Part shown: piece by piece, positions 11,976 through 30,854 of the stretch | How the letters are laid out: each line of letters starts with the position of its first letter | How positions within the stretch are numbered: position 1 is the stretch's first letter | Source of the DNA: Ophthalmolycus amberensis | Lineage: Eukaryota > Chordata > Actinopteri > Perciformes > Zoarcidae | Assembly (NCBI GenBank): GCA_024529925.1 | Contig: JAFEUB010001188.1 | Span: 186,001 to 250,000 of the forward strand | Direction: 5' to 3' | DNA: 64,000 nucleotides | Made by a program: the position numbers and the translations under genes | The notes under the pieces: model-generated | Database searches by the model: none | The model's input: the letters and a program-made list of their open reading frames with translations, nothing else | What the model was told of the DNA's origin: nothing

Positions 11976-13609
11976 ATGAACTGAATATGAGGCATCCCTC
12001 ATTTTTCGGTTTACTTGTACAAAACTACTTGGTTAGGCTCAGGAAAAGATTGTAAAATAAGTTTGTTTCTGACGTAATCTAAGTAGCATATGTTTGTTAC
12101 GTAACTGGCATTAGTTAAATCCGTAAATTGCGTCACAAAACTAAGGTAAAGTACTGTGTTCGTTTTACTCATCCCACCTGCCCTGCCCTGACTCTCTCAC
12201 TCTGTGTACCACATCAGTTGCTCTGACCGTCTCATACTGACGCTGATGGCTTTACATTGGAGTAAGTTGAAAGCCTGCTGCGTCTCATACAGACACTAAG
12301 GGGCGCACTGACCAAATGTTGGTATTTGAAGGCATTTCTGAAGATTAATTGTGTCCAATAAAGAAAATCAAAAGGAATGACTGAGAAAGTTAATAGACAA
12401 GTGAAACAAAGTTGACAAAGACGAGATACAGAATTGTAAACCAGTAGACATTGTGATGTCATGAGAGGGAGTGTCATCAATGGGAGATACATCCCCTCCC
12501 AGTGGTTGCAGCAGAGACTACAACCCATCATGGCATCTGGTTAACTGACTACAATTCCCATAGTCAGCAGGGCTGCCGGGGCCAAGGCTGCTGCCCAGCT
12601 GAAAGAGAGGTGGCTGGAGAGGTTGGTGTGGGGACAAGTTTGAGTTAGAAACCACCGCTTGTCGTCTTCATTTGTGCACCCACGCCTCACAAGCCGATCC
12701 CGACCACTCCAGACATCACATGTAACAACCCTCGCTCATGAAGGAGGAAACATCGTTAATAGTTATTAAGTAAATTCAATAAACAGAACAAAACAGAAAC
12801 ACGTGGTGTTGGAAGGGGAAAGGCCTTTTTAAAGCTTTGTCGGGTGCCACTGCTTGGTCAGAAACAAAGGACGAGAAGAACAGATCGGTATACTTGCACA
12901 CTGCAGGATTTACCAACTTCATCATCATTTTGCCACAAATACAACACTATATGCTCTTGAAATAGTACACACAAACATTAGTGATATTGTCCTTTAATAT
13001 TGGCCAGCAGATGGCACTGTAACACCATTTATCAACCAAGGCCGTTGGTTCCCACCAGAGAAACTTCTGAAGCATTCTATGGAAACACATCCACTGGATT
13101 TATTGTCCTGGCAAAGCCTCGAACTGATGCAGTTTATAAAATCGTAAACAGAATATAATATCTGTTTATGTGTCTGGTAGTTTAAAATGAATAGAATAGA
13201 GCATTTTTAATATCCCAATATATTAATTAGACTTTCACACTTTGCTTTAAAGTGCTTTTCTGCCCTTTTCATCCATGAATGAAATATCACAGCAGAAATT
13301 ATCTTTGAAGAAGTTTAAAAAAGTGCAGCGGCTCAGCAGGAATGCACTCGCGTGCAAAAAAACTAAAATAAATCAGTGAATCAGAGATTCCTCATGCTGT
13401 GCCGAATGGGAGGCTCATTCATTTCCCACGAGAGGATCCTCTGAAACCAGCGGGTCGCTCAGAACGTGTTGCTCTGGATTATCAATGCACGAAGTCGATC
13501 CATAGACGGTCGCTTATTAGCCCTCGCAGTGACTCCACAGCAACACATGTCTTGGCATACACTCACACACACATAGAGATTGGGAGGTAACCAGGTATTA
13601 CAGTCATCA

Positions 13610-13611
<2 letters not shown>
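11976..13611. other. Intergenic stretch, no gene recognised
   Basis: Contains no convincing coding exon. A CTCF-like motif lies at 13004-13016 and is listed separately. Confidence 0.5.
13004..13016 (+). promoter_or_regulatory. CTCF-like core motif
   Basis: CCAGCAGATGGCA fits the vertebrate CTCF core consensus CCASYAGRKGGCR at every position. This is a motif match only; occupancy is unknown. Confidence 0.35.

Positions 13612-13696
<85 letters not shown>
13612..13696. repeat. (GA)n microsatellite, 85 bp
   Basis: An uninterrupted GA run. It is the reverse complement of the (CT)n run 140 bases downstream. Confidence 0.98.
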
Positions 13697-13698
<2 letters not shown>

Positions 13699-13834
13699 CC
13701 AAGCACCAGGGTGAGAGGAAAGCGGGGGAGACGGGGAGCGAGAGGAGAAAACAGACGGGAGAGATAGAAAGTGTCACAGAGGGCCGAGTTAAATGACATT
13801 AATGATGCATCGGTGTGTAGTGGCTGTGAATCTC

Positions 13835-13836
<2 letters not shown>

Positions 13837-13911
<75 letters not shown>
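13837..13911. repeat. (CT)n microsatellite, 75 bp
   Basis: An uninterrupted CT run that forms an inverted repeat with the (GA)n run at 13612-13696. Confidence 0.98.
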
Positions 13912-13914
<3 letters not shown>

Positions 13915-14172
13915 TGTTACCATGGTTGCTGCTGCTGACATCCTGATCGCAGAGCGCAGATAATGAAGTCAGGTGTGTGTGTGTGTGTGTGTGTATGTAT
14001 ATGTATGTGGAGGAGAGGAGTCAGAGTCAGCAGAGAATTGGGACTTCACTGTGCATGCATGCGTGTGTGTGTGTGTTTACGCTAGCTTGAAAAGTCTGCA
14101 TGGAAAGAGTAAAAAGGGAATAACCAAACTCCAGATATAAATATGAAGCCAGACACAAATAAAGGTCGAAGG

Positions 14173-14174
<2 letters not shown>

Positions 14175-14239
<65 letters not shown>
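14175..14239. repeat. (CA)n followed by (GA)n
   Basis: A compound dinucleotide repeat. Two further (TG)n tracts lie at 13974-13994 and 14062-14077. Confidence 0.95.
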
Positions 14240-17200
14240 GCCGGGAGAGGTACTGTAAATAGCAATAAGTAGAGCACTGAATTGATGGCCGTATGAATTA
14301 ATGTGAGTTACCTTGGCAACCACAGCTTGTGAAAATGAGATACAAAGAAAACAAGAGCTGGAGGAAAGAGAAAAGAGGGCGAGACGGAGACGCAACAACA
14401 GACAGAGAGGAAAACAGGAAGTCCAGTAATTTAAACACATCAGAACAAAGATGAACAGTTTGTCTCTCTGAGCTGCCGAGCTGGATGTGAGCGCTGGGTG
14501 TGGTTCAGGCGATGCATAGATCACGTCATCATTGCTTTCTAGAGCTGCCTCCTGATCTGTCGTTTTAGTGGATTAGTCGCTTTTTTATGCTGAATGACTT
14601 ATTTCCAGGTAACTTAAAATCACATTTTTGGTAAACATGACCTTCATAGTGGTGCTTTTGTGTGATTCTGTGTAGAAACTCAGTTTTACAGGTCTGTTGA
14701 TTAAATCAACTGATCCATTAGTGGGCAAAATGTTACGAGTATTAGCCGACTGTACCATGTGTCTTGGCTGAGGGTTGCTCTAGCTTTTTCCACCTTCTTG
14801 ATACTTAGCATTGGTTGCTGTTTTTACTTCCTCGTCATAGATTTGAACCATTTATTGCAACAAATGGAAATACAGTTAAACTTGACGCTGATGGCTCCGC
14901 TCTTTGAATGCTCCCCGGATTAGCCGAGCAACAACCCCCCAAAGGTTTACAGGAATGAGCCAGAAGTACATTTTTAAAATACATTTCAACCATGAAAGAG
15001 GAACTCTGAACTAGAAAGGGTGGAGGCTGCGGTGGAGGAGGTGAAGCTTTGCCAGCAGTACGGTCTGTAACAGCGTAGATGGAGAATGAATAAGTGAGGA
15101 GGGAGTCATATTTAAATAAACCTCCTTGAAGTGCGAGTGGGCTGTGATTGGTGCGTGGCCGATTGGAAGCTATGATGCAATCGGCTGGCTGTCAGCCGGT
15201 CACAGCTGGGGGCGTATGACCTCCGTGTCCTGCATGAACTAACGCGACGCTTCATTTTCTGTGCGGTTTCCTACGAAAGTCCAGCAACAAGTGTCCTTTC
15301 AAAATGAACATCTCCACAGGAAAAGATCGTAGTTTCATCGAAATACGCAAGTTACTTGACAAATAAATCAACGTTGTCTTGTAGTTTCCTTGGCGACAGA
15401 TTGGTGTTCGTTAGACCCATCCACCTTGTGTGTGCTTTTGCGGCCTTTATACTTTCTTGTTTATGGTTACGTGAGTAACACGTACAATGTATTCGTGGGA
15501 TATCTACGAATTACGGCACATTATTTGTCATCGGTATAGCTACGAATGCTGGACGAGACCAGCCCGTGAGCTGCAATGTCACAGAATCTCTGCTAAAGGC
15601 AGAACAAAAATGCCCGATGTACTATCATGAAAACATGAATGAAGCTGCATAGTTAGTTTGGCCATGATGGAGACGTTTACCAGCCGAGACAAAGCGGAAA
15701 TAACTGAGCCCTTCCTGTCACACAACTCTCCAGACGATGGCTATAATCCACAGTTTAGCTGTGAAGAGGAGAAGGAAGATGTGTACAGCGCCACCTAAAA
15801 AATGGCGCAGTTGTGAACGCATGTAACTCTGATGCGATTGTGGGAAGCGAACCGAAACGCAGGCTTCCTGCGCGGCCGCTTGTTGAAATGGACACAGGTA
15901 AAGGACAGGTTAACGTGAGTGGGAAGGACAGACTCGGACTTCTGCAGAAGAATACGTACAGAATATGCTAAATTATATATATTACAGTAAAATCATAGCG
16001 TCTGTTTCATACGTCCTATGTTAATGTCTGTATATTTCGTGTTACACCTTTGTCTGTATAATTTGTCACCTGTTTGTTTGATATTTCTTTCATTAAAATT
16101 AAAGAAATAAAGTCACCACAAATAGTGACATTTATAAAGTGATTCAAGACAAACTGGAGGAGAAGGGATTTGAGCGCACAGCAGATCAGTGCAGATTAAC
16201 TCCTCAGCAATTGTTTGTTATTTGTTTCACTGTGAAACAGCTAAAGTATCAATGTCGCTCTGATTGGAACGAGCCAACACAACTTTGATTCTCCTGAGCA
16301 CCAGTCCCATGAGCAATAAAGGATATCACACAGCGTTGTTATAGACTGAGCCTAAAACACATGTGGATCAACGGTTTGTGTTTTTCAGATTTCAGCCACG
16401 ACGCTAACAACCCTGTCCTCCTTACCTTTTATTTCAAACAAACCAGAAACACACGTGCATATGATGCATAGCATGAAAGAGAAACGCGTCTCCTGAAGTG
16501 GTTCCAAGCAGGATTGCTGCTGCGTGTGAGTATCAGTGTGTGAGCAGAGTGCAGCAGTAACACAGTCATTCTCTGTTGACGCTGTCACTGCACATTGAGA
16601 ATAATGAAAGGATTGTTTAATCAGGTGTACTTCAAAGTACTTCATGCTTTGGTTGCTCCTCTCTTTCATATTTTGTAAATTGTTTTTGTCATATATTCAC
16701 ACTTTCATATTTGCGAGTCGAGTCAACCTTTCTACATGGATCGAACAGAGCTGCAATCTGGAGCACTTCACTGCGTGTCACCGTGCAGTACATGTGCATC
16801 ACGGAACATCAAGTAGAAGAAATCAAACCATCCATCCGTTATATTTGTCTAAAGAAACGATAACACAAACTGCATTGGTTTTAGATTTACATGAAATAAA
16901 GTTTGCAGGATGCCGAGACACGCTTTCTACCAACATGCATCCAACAGACCAAATACTGAAGAGAACAAAGTGTTTGAGATGTCCTGCTGAAATGAAAAAA
17001 ACGCTGCGAGAACGTCGAACACCAAGATTGGATTTGTGTGTGTGTGTAAACGAGCTGTTATACATATATTTATATATTTGCGCATGTGTACTCTCCATGG
17101 AAGTACTCCATTGTGCTTGTGATGTATCTGTTTTGAGCAGGGGGGGGGGGGTAATGTCAGGTTGGGAGGATAGAGCCCACTGCTGCATCGTGTCATTATG

Positions 17201-17596
17201 ACCCAGACGGTTGTTTACCATCCATCCGTTTATCCATTAATCCATGCCCTGTCTTCAATCCATGCCCTGTCTTTGTGTCTCTTTCTTTCCATTGCTGTTC
17301 TATTCACCCTTCTTTCTCCTTTTTCTTTGGAGAAATAGTTCAGCCCTGTCACTTCCTCCTCCCCCTCTCCTTTTAATGTCCTTTTCCATCTCCCCAATCT
17401 CCACTCCACCCGTAGTTTCCCCCTCTATAGCTCCTGAATTCATCGCCCCTCTTCTCCGTCGAAATCGTTCAAACTCTTCCTGCTCTTCGTCTTCCAATTT
17501 CCCACTTTTCTTCCCTCGCCCCTTTCTTCTCCCTTGTGCTAAAGTCTCCAGCCTTGTCTTTTTTTTCCTCTCTCTTCCATTTTGGCCCCATCTTTG
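14240..17596. other. Intergenic stretch, no gene recognised
   Basis: Open frames here are short and of low complexity, with no family resemblance. A poly-G run lies at 17139-17150 and a CT-rich stretch follows 17270. Confidence 0.5.
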
Positions 17597-17693
17597 TGCT
17601 CCTCTTCTTCACACAGGACATTTTAGATGCTCCTCTTCTTCACACAGGACATTTTAGATGCTCCTCTTCTTCACACAGGACATTTTAGATGCT
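17597..17693. repeat. 31-bp minisatellite, three copies
   Basis: Three nearly perfect head-to-tail copies of a 31-base unit containing cttcttcacacaggac and attttagatg, at the end of a CT-rich stretch. Confidence 0.93.
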
Positions 17694-18318
17694 CCTGCTT
17701 CAGCTCACAAGAACAAAAGACACCTGCATTTTAAGCTCCTTTCACTATTTGAATGTCCAGCAGGATAAATCAAGCACACCCAAAGTCGCCGAAGCGCCCC
17801 AAATTATACAAGCATGCAAGTTTCTTCAACGAGCTTCTCTTCTGTCTTGTAGTTGAGATTCAGTAATCCGTGGAAGAGGGAAAATGTCAGAACTACTTTC
17901 CCCATATTCCTCTCACATCATACCAATACACCTGATATTAGAATCATTTTTGGCTCTCAAAGAAAAAACAACTGATACTCGGTTTATAGACTTGTGTTTT
18001 CAGTCTTGCTATGGCTCATTAACTTGTGTGACTGATCTCAAATTAAGGGCCCAGTTAGGTACGCTCAGTAATCACTATCAAACTGTGAAATGTCTTAAAA
18101 AACCTGGATGGATTGCTGTGAAATTTGGTAAACAGACGGGCCCCAGACGACGTTTCTTGATGACTTTTCATCTTGTGCAGATAAAACTCATTTCATTTTA
18201 TCCACCGCTTCAGTTTCTAAATACCTAAATACCTAAAAAACAACATCTAGATTACCAAATTCCCATCACCCTCGGCTGTTATTGTACAATGCTAACATAG
18301 CAACCGTTAAATGCTTCG

Positions 18319-18370
18319 TGTTAACACATGCTAACGAGCTAATACGAGCTAATATTAGCATGTGTTAACA
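18319..18370. repeat. Perfect 16-bp inverted repeat (hairpin)
   Basis: Arms tgttaacacatgctaa (18319-18334) and ttagcatgtgttaaca (18355-18370) are exact reverse complements around a 20-base spacer, which is itself two direct copies of cgagctaata. Confidence 0.9.
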
Positions 18371-19956
18371 TTCATTCAAAGTGCAGCTGATGTTATACAC
18401 ATGTAACTGACCAAGAATAGTTTAGACTAATGAAATATAGAGTCTGCATCTGAGATGTCCAACGCTGGACATTCTAAGAATACCCTTTTTATTAATGCGA
18501 CCAGAAGGCCAAACATTTAGTCTGACTAGTGGCAAGTATGGCAAAGCTCCAGGTGATTTTCAGTGACTCGCCTTGTTGCAGGATAGTCAGTTCAGTTTGA
18601 AGATTTGATGGTAAGATATGTTTCTACAGGTTGATTTCATTTTGACATTCTGCATTTCAGGTTTCTGCTAGTTGTTGCTCTCGATATCTCCTCTCTTTCA
18701 CTTCCATTCATATGAAAAAGGATTTCAAATCACATGTGATGAATGTTTCAGAGTTAAGGCCTTCCGTGGCCACACGTCCTGTAACACTAGTTCTATAAGC
18801 TGCCCTTCATCTGTAACAGTCTCTGTGTACATTCCCTTTGGTATTGATTGGTGCGGAGTGAATTCCAGAGACTGCAGTGCACCCAGGCCTGCTGGGCCAT
18901 CAGGAAACCCTGCGTTCAAATATAGTTTTAGACAGGACGGGTGCCATCAATTACACTAATGCCACCGAGCTCAAGTTGGTTCCATTCCTACTCAGCCCAC
19001 TGTGTGTTCAGCCAATGGCACATTACACACCCAGCTGTGTGTGTGTGTGTGTGTGTGTTTGTCTGTATGCTTAGGCAGTAAACCTAGTTGCCTCATTAAC
19101 TCACATACCGTCTTCTTGGCATGGGACGTAATGAGTCAGGTGCGTGCATGGATGTGAATACAGATCATGACAGCTTTTGTAGGGTCATGAAGTGTTTATT
19201 ATGACTTTTACACTCAAATGAATTTCATTTCCCTTCCATGTCCTGCAACATAAACCAGCTTCATAACACCAGAAGGGTATTTTCATGTGTCCACAACACT
19301 GGTCTGTGTTCAGCTCCACTACATTCTTACAATGGTGGAGTCCTGGATCTGCTTTTGTCAATGTTGCAAAGAAAGTATCAATGTTTTCCATGGTGGCATA
19401 TGTTGAACTGGAATGCCACTTAATGATGCTGATTTTGATTTGAAACTGGCAATGTCCTGGCATAATAAACCTCTCAAATGATGTAATCAAGCTCATAAAG
19501 GTGTAATACGTCTCGCCGCAACAGCAATACGACTGAGAGGCTAGCGATGGAGAAGTCAATAAGGCTCCGTTTGGACACACCCACACAGGCCTGAGAGGAT
19601 GTAACCAGTGAAGACACCAGTGTGGGTGGACCAAGATGAATCACATGGACTGTGTCCAAAATCACTCCCTCCCTACTTTATGATGCACTCTATTTACTGT
19701 CATTGCAACGTGTTCAGGAAAAATGCTCCAAAAGCCAAACCGCAGTCAGACACAGTGAAAGAGACGGACATTTCCCCCAGGCGTTGGTGGAGACCAAAAC
19801 AGAGCTAAGAGGAGAGTTAGTGTTGGACTCGCGTTCATCAGGTGGACACAAATAACTGCTTCGGTTACTCTGTATCTGTATATGTAAATAGACAACTGTT
19901 TGCTAACAGGTTTGCCAGATAAACTTTAAAATTGACACGTCAGTGTTATGTTCATA

Positions 19957-20030
19957 GCTTGTTGTAAAGCCCTCTGAGGCAAATTTGTCTGTGATTTTGG
20001 GCGATACAAAATAAAATGAATTGAATCTGT
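19957..20030 (+). mobile_element. Short 3' fragment of the long L2 family
   Basis: The block ttgtaaagccctctgaggca, then gattttgggc and a tgaattgaat tail, matches in order the 3' end of the L2 element whose tail is at 33241-33325 (reverse strand). It is a heavily 5'-truncated copy. Confidence 0.75.
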
Positions 20031-22394
20031 TTTTGCAGGTTTAAACTACAATCTCAGAATTCTGCATCTATGCCTCATGTTTCAGGAGTTATGACTTTCC
20101 CACAAAACGTAACAGGCAAATTCACTGATAGCACCATCATTTGCAACCACTATCTGCCCTGTCTGAAGGCCGGAGTCACAGAGTACAACCTGCTGATGAC
20201 ATCACAGGGCAAACATGCCCATGCAGCTTTAAAGCTATAAGTGCAATGTCCCCCTCTCCTGCAACAGATTGCAGAACGCTAATAAGTTTCACTGTAACTA
20301 CATGTGGCTAGCAGCGCAGATTGTGAATTAAGCTGTCAGTGAGGCTAATTTGCGTAGAAAGGGGCTAATTTTGCAACAAATGTCTGCATATGACCCGAAT
20401 TAAACACCTGCAAATAGCACAGGAGCACCGAGAAACTATTTGCCTGGCAGCGCAGTTATGGATGCATTTCATCCTTCATGTGTGCTCTGATGATTACACA
20501 TTTTATTTGCGTCTCATTTGTTTAGGATTAGCGGCCGCAAATGCTGCTCTATTCGCCCCTCTGTCGTTGGTCGTTAGTCCAGGAAACTTTGCAGAAGATG
20601 TCACTAAGATCTGTCGATTAGTTCTTCAGATACCCCGCTAACTAACAGGCAGACAGACCTCCTCGGCAGATGTAGTAATAATACAGAGAACATTTACTAG
20701 GTTCCCTGTATAATAATAATCCACTATAAACAATATATAAATGATATATGTTTTAAAAATGACAAGATTCTGATAAATAAAATATTACGCTAGCGCTTTT
20801 GAGAGGCGAGAATCTTAAAAGATAATATTGTAACTGTAGCTGTTTCCTCTCTCTCACTATAAAGAAGTTGATGACATTAGCTGACTGCAGCTATCAGTGT
20901 GATTGATAACAGGTCGCACCCATATTGTGAAATCAGCGTTCATGAATAGAGGATGTTTCCAGAGTGTGAAAAAAAACAATACGATGCGAATGAAAAGAAC
21001 ATCCAATGTGACTTTGCATCAACACAGTTAATTTCACACAAGCTGCTTTTTACCTCAGAGCACCTTTTGGAGCAGCACCAGTTTTAGTTTTCACCCTCCT
21101 AATGTCGCTCTGGCGCTCATGTTTATTCATCCTAATTCATTAGTCGTCACAATAGTTTGTTTGTGTTTGTAAGACAGGCCTCTGTTGTTGGATCGTGAAG
21201 AGAAAAGAAACCGTTCATCAACCTTCCACGATCCTGAAATCTTATCAACAGGCTTGGAAGCCCACAGAGGTGTGAGTCAGAGCGTCTCGCAGGAAGAGTC
21301 ATTGACTCACTCGCTCATTAATGACCCCGCTCTCTCAGTTTATTCTCTTGACACCGTTTCAGGGGGAAATTTCAGACAGGAAGTCTCCAAAAATGGTCCC
21401 AAAGCCCCCTCCCCCGGGCAGACACTGATTAGGCGTCCTCTGTCAGGTCGGATTGGTGGGTGAACAGCTCAGCGAGTAGCTCAGTGAGTCCTGTGTGTGT
21501 TCCCCCCCCCCCCCAAAGTCTGTGAGTAATGGAAGTGATGGCTGATGTTGTCACCCTGGCAACACGGGGCACTCCACAAACACAGCGATACGCGGGCAAT
21601 CACAAACCGATTTGAACACGGAGAAAAACGTCCGTCTCTTCAGTGACTCTTATCTTTCTCACTCTCTCTCCTCCTGTCTCCTTCCATTACCCAGCATGCT
21701 TTGCCCTGTGTGCCCTTACACTAATAAGCTCTTATCGCTGATATGGAAAATACAATACTTGACGGTGAGCTACTTTGCCAAGATAGCGGCCGGATTTGCT
21801 TCACAGAACTCATTCAGGTGATAATCGCAGCAATCTCGGTCAGGATTCTGCACGTTGTGTTGCCTGCAAATTCAAATATGCAAGAATTCCATTTAATACA
21901 TTGTTATTGCACTCTGTCAGCCATAATTCATGATATGGGGCTGCAACAAATAAAAGAGTCCAGTTATTTATTTTATTCTCCTGCACCTGGATTAAATAAA
22001 GAAAGGGTTGTGCACAGCGCTACCTCTCGGAATCAAAGACGATGCATTCAAACTGCAGATCATGAAAGATAAACCTGCAGATACTTAAACCGTGGATTTA
22101 TTGATCCATCACACTCAATATATATATATATATAACAGGCCTCAAAAATCAGCTGGTAATAAAGAAAGCGACAATCCCGACTCCTCAATTCACTGAAAAA
22201 ATGAATCACCAAAAACTGTGATTATACATGAATCCTTTGAAGTGAGTTAATCAGCAAAACAGCCAAACATGTCCTGGTCCCAGCTTCTCAAATTTGACGG
22301 TTTGCTGATTTTTCTCTGATTTACATTGTTATGAAATACATACGTATCGCACATTGTTGGACTGACTGACGAAACAAGTTGAAGACGTCACTTT
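20031..22394. other. Intergenic stretch, no gene recognised
   Basis: Includes a C-run at 21505-21514 and a short (TA)n at 22114-22134. No coding exon or RNA gene is supported. Confidence 0.5.
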
Positions 22395-22585
22395 AATGGT
22401 TAGCTTAGCGGTTTGATCCCCGGATCCTCCTGTCTGCACGGAGAAGTGTCTTTGGGCAAGACACCGAACCCCACATTGCTTGCGATGGCTTGGCAAGTGC
22501 ATGGACGCCATTGGTGTGTAGGGGAGGTAAATTTGAAAAGTTTTTGGTTAAAAACGGCGTTTAAAACCAGTCCATCCAATTCAAT
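22395..22585 (+). mobile_element. tRNA-derived SINE remnant
   Basis: tagcttagcgg fits a pol III A box and is followed directly by ggtttgatcccc, a B-box-like sequence. Then comes gaagtgtctttgggcaagac and accgaaccccacattgct, phrases typical of a widespread fish tRNA-SINE, ending in cgccattggtgtgta. The usual spacing between A and B boxes is missing, so this copy is internally deleted and unlikely to be transcribed. Confidence 0.65.
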
Positions 22586-23036
22586 CCAATCTCTCCATTG
22601 ATGTATGAACTGCAAAACGAAATCAGCACATAGCATTGTTTTGGTCTTTTGGTCTGTTTTTGTCTTGTAACCACTTGTCGCTACTTGTCCTTCCCCCACC
22701 ACATCTTTCATGGTAGGGTGGCTGAAGTGTGTCTATCCAGAAAAGCAAATGTATTCGGAGTGTGTGTCAACATGCTGGCGCCGTGTGTGGTTTTACATAG
22801 AGTGTTCTGATGCGCTATAAAATTCAATGGGTTGAGAAGTGAATCGCTCACCTCCCATAGAAAGTGAATAGGGGCGAACTATGCGTCAGGCTTTTTTCCC
22901 TAGATCCAAAATGACTACCGTAAAAAAACAACGTGATGGGGGTAGCACATCCCAGATTTAAAAAGCAAGCAGGACAAAATGCAGCTCACATCACAATAGT
23001 CAGTATGACTACCATTAAGGCCTTTCTGTCAAGCTT

Positions 23037-28575
<5,539 letters not shown>

Positions 28576-28579
28576 ACTT

Positions 28580-28995
28580 TCAGACATAGACTTCAGACTG
28601 TATATAAGAAGTAGACATAGCCATCGTGACGTCAGCCATTGGTTTGTGGAATGCCGTTATGAAGCCTTGACTTGAACAAGTTAGCCATCGCCATCTTGAC
28701 CTTTTACAAACAGTCAACGGAAGTTACCATATTTGGAATGTGGAGGAGTGACGTAGAGACGCCGTGTACGTCTCTGGTAGTGGCAGCGACCTGTCAATCA
28801 CAGTAAGCCCGCCCTAAAGCATACTCTGCTTTATGGTCTATTTGACTCTAAATGGACCATAATGTACTAAATGAACATCATGCTGCATTTAAGAAGACTT
28901 GAAACTAGAGATTGAGACCATAAACTCATGTTTACAATGTTTACTGAGGGAATAGACTTCTCCACAATCAGACTTCTTACAGAGGAGTCGCCCCC
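28580..28995 (+). repeat. Interspersed repeat family A, copy 1
   Basis: A ~400-bp block shared with copies at 54250 and 60440/60960. Landmarks in order: cagactgtatataagaagta, ccattggtttgtgga, agttaccatatttggaatg, gcgacctgtcaatcaca, aagcccgccctaaagcatac and ggaccataatgtactaaatg. No coding capacity is seen, so it is probably a non-autonomous element. Confidence 0.85.
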
Positions 28996-30513
28996 TGATG
29001 GTTCCGCATTGGCTTCACTCGGCAGAACCGGAGGTTGCCACATGGTTTCAGATAGCAGTTTGTTTCAACTATTTATGAAGTTAACCTCCCGATTGTCCAG
29101 TCAAACTGTGGATGTCCATCCATGATTTAATAGTGTGCATGGGGTTGTAGTATACAAGAGCAATACATACTGCATAGAAGGGTGGTCCTTTGTTATTTCA
29201 GAAAACTGTCGACTAGAACTGAGAAGCTGTATTTGGCTACTTCGCTCTGAAATCAAGGAGCAATTGTTTAAAAGATGACACAAACATCTTGGCTGGTTAT
29301 CTGCTACTGTTATCATTGTGAATTGCATTATTGTGTGCCGGGCGAGGGCAGAGAGCTTGACAGGCATAGCAACAGAAGGGGATGAGGCTTAGTGAACAGT
29401 GATTTACGAGTGTCGGTTGCACCGAGTAACCTGAACATTTTGGATCCTCCTTTTCACTCTCTAAAGCCCAGAAAGAAAATCCAACACAAGCTCTTCCTTT
29501 CAGTTCAGATGAAGCTGTGAGTGCAGTTAAATACCTTCCTCTATTTTGAAAAAAAGAAGAGAATCCTCTTTCTTGATATCCTTCACCCTAGCCTTCGTGA
29601 AAGGGAATGTTGAAGTGTCCGCACTGTTCTCTTTCTCCCTCTGAGCTCTTAGCATTAAGGACGTTAGCTTCCTTCTCAGTCTTTTTAATATGTCCCGTCC
29701 AATTCTCACCCTCTTGTTCCGGTTGGACAGATTCTGAACCCTTGAACATGGTTCATCATGTCAATTCCTTTTTCTACCTATTTACTCCTTCCTCATTGTT
29801 CCTTACTTTTGTATTATTATTTCTTTCTCTTTACACTTTAATAATGTCCTCTGTTTAACTGTTGCTCTCTGCACCAATCTTGATATTTTCTATTCCTCTT
29901 GCCTCTCTGGACTCCAGTTTGACGCCAATAAATGGGTCAATAACTAGGCCTGCAGAAATACAATGTTGTACATTGTAAAGCCCTCCGAGGCAAATGTGTG
30001 ATTTTGGGCCAAACAAATACATTTAAAAGTTATAACTTCACCTTGTACGATTTTCACGAAACAAATAAATTAATTGATTGACGGAGGAGCTCTGCGCTCC
30101 AATTTTTAGTGAATGAAATTAGTTAGTATTAATTTGATATGTTTTATATCCAACGTCAGCCAGCTCTGCACCACAGAGTGTTCTCCCCACGAAGGTCAAA
30201 GGTTAAGGGCATTTTAGCATTGAATTGTGCTGACACACTCTTGCAAACAGGAAGCTCTATATACATTAAGGATGATGTAGCATTCATGCTACTTCTTTTT
30301 TTTTTTTTTTGGTTGATGACACAAATCTTGACCTGAAAGGTGAGTTACACATCCCTACATGTTATTCTGTGGTTTAAAACTTCTATTAATTACTGCAAAA
30401 CATGCAAAGTGTGAATTAGTATTCACTCATATAGTTGGAGCTGTTTGAGGTTCAACATGTAAAGATGTCTGGATAGATGTATGACAGACCAGCTTGTTTG
30501 AATGCTTGAGCCT
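28996..30513. other. Intergenic stretch downstream of the lectin gene
   Basis: No gene recognised. A short L2 3' fragment at 29965-30024 is listed separately. Confidence 0.5.
29965..30024 (+). mobile_element. Short 3' fragment of the long L2 family
   Basis: tgtaaagccctccgaggcaa followed by gattttgggc, as at the ends of the copies at 33.3 kb, 20.0 kb and 60.9 kb. Diverged and truncated. Confidence 0.65.
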
Positions 30514-30519
30514 TTTATT
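30514..30519 (-). terminator. candidate poly(A) signal of the lectin gene
   Basis: An AATAAA on the minus strand about 270 bases past the ancestral lectin stop codon, a normal distance for a short vertebrate 3' UTR. No other evidence. Confidence 0.4.
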
Positions 30520-30787
30520 CATGCAGAAAGAAAGAAGGGTTATATGTGTAGAATATATGTTGTGCTGAAAGGATTCGCTCCATAAAACACTCTTATTAAG
30601 GCACAAGGCCTCAAAGACAGTACAGCTCCTGTTGATGTCACTTGTCGTATCGTTCATTAAGTAGCGTTACAGCGATAGAAAAGAAAGCTATAGATATGAA
30701 ATACAGTCAGATGTATTTGCGATCATGCACACAACAGGACTCCCTCTGTGTTACGGGTACTGCATGCCTCGCTGTCAGTCCACCAAT

Positions 30788-30854
30788 CAGACTCTCTTGA
30801 CACAGACAGACGGTTTATTACTGCTGCACGCTACGTCGTCCCAGCACTTCGCAC
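30788..30854 (-). pseudogene. C-type lectin last exon, broken by a 1-base deletion
   Basis: After a strong acceptor (gtgttgtgcttgcag) the exon opens in the correct phase as G-AKCW, the start of the last conserved block of C-type lectin domains. The frame then runs into TTstop (tgg acg acg tag). A frame shifted by one base reads DDVACSSNKPSVCVKRV and a TGA at 30790-30788, the family's expected ending with its last two disulfide cysteines. One G appears to be missing from the tgctgg/gac junction near 30841. As it stands the protein would lose the final cysteines. This is either a pseudogenising mutation or a base-calling error. Confidence 0.85.
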
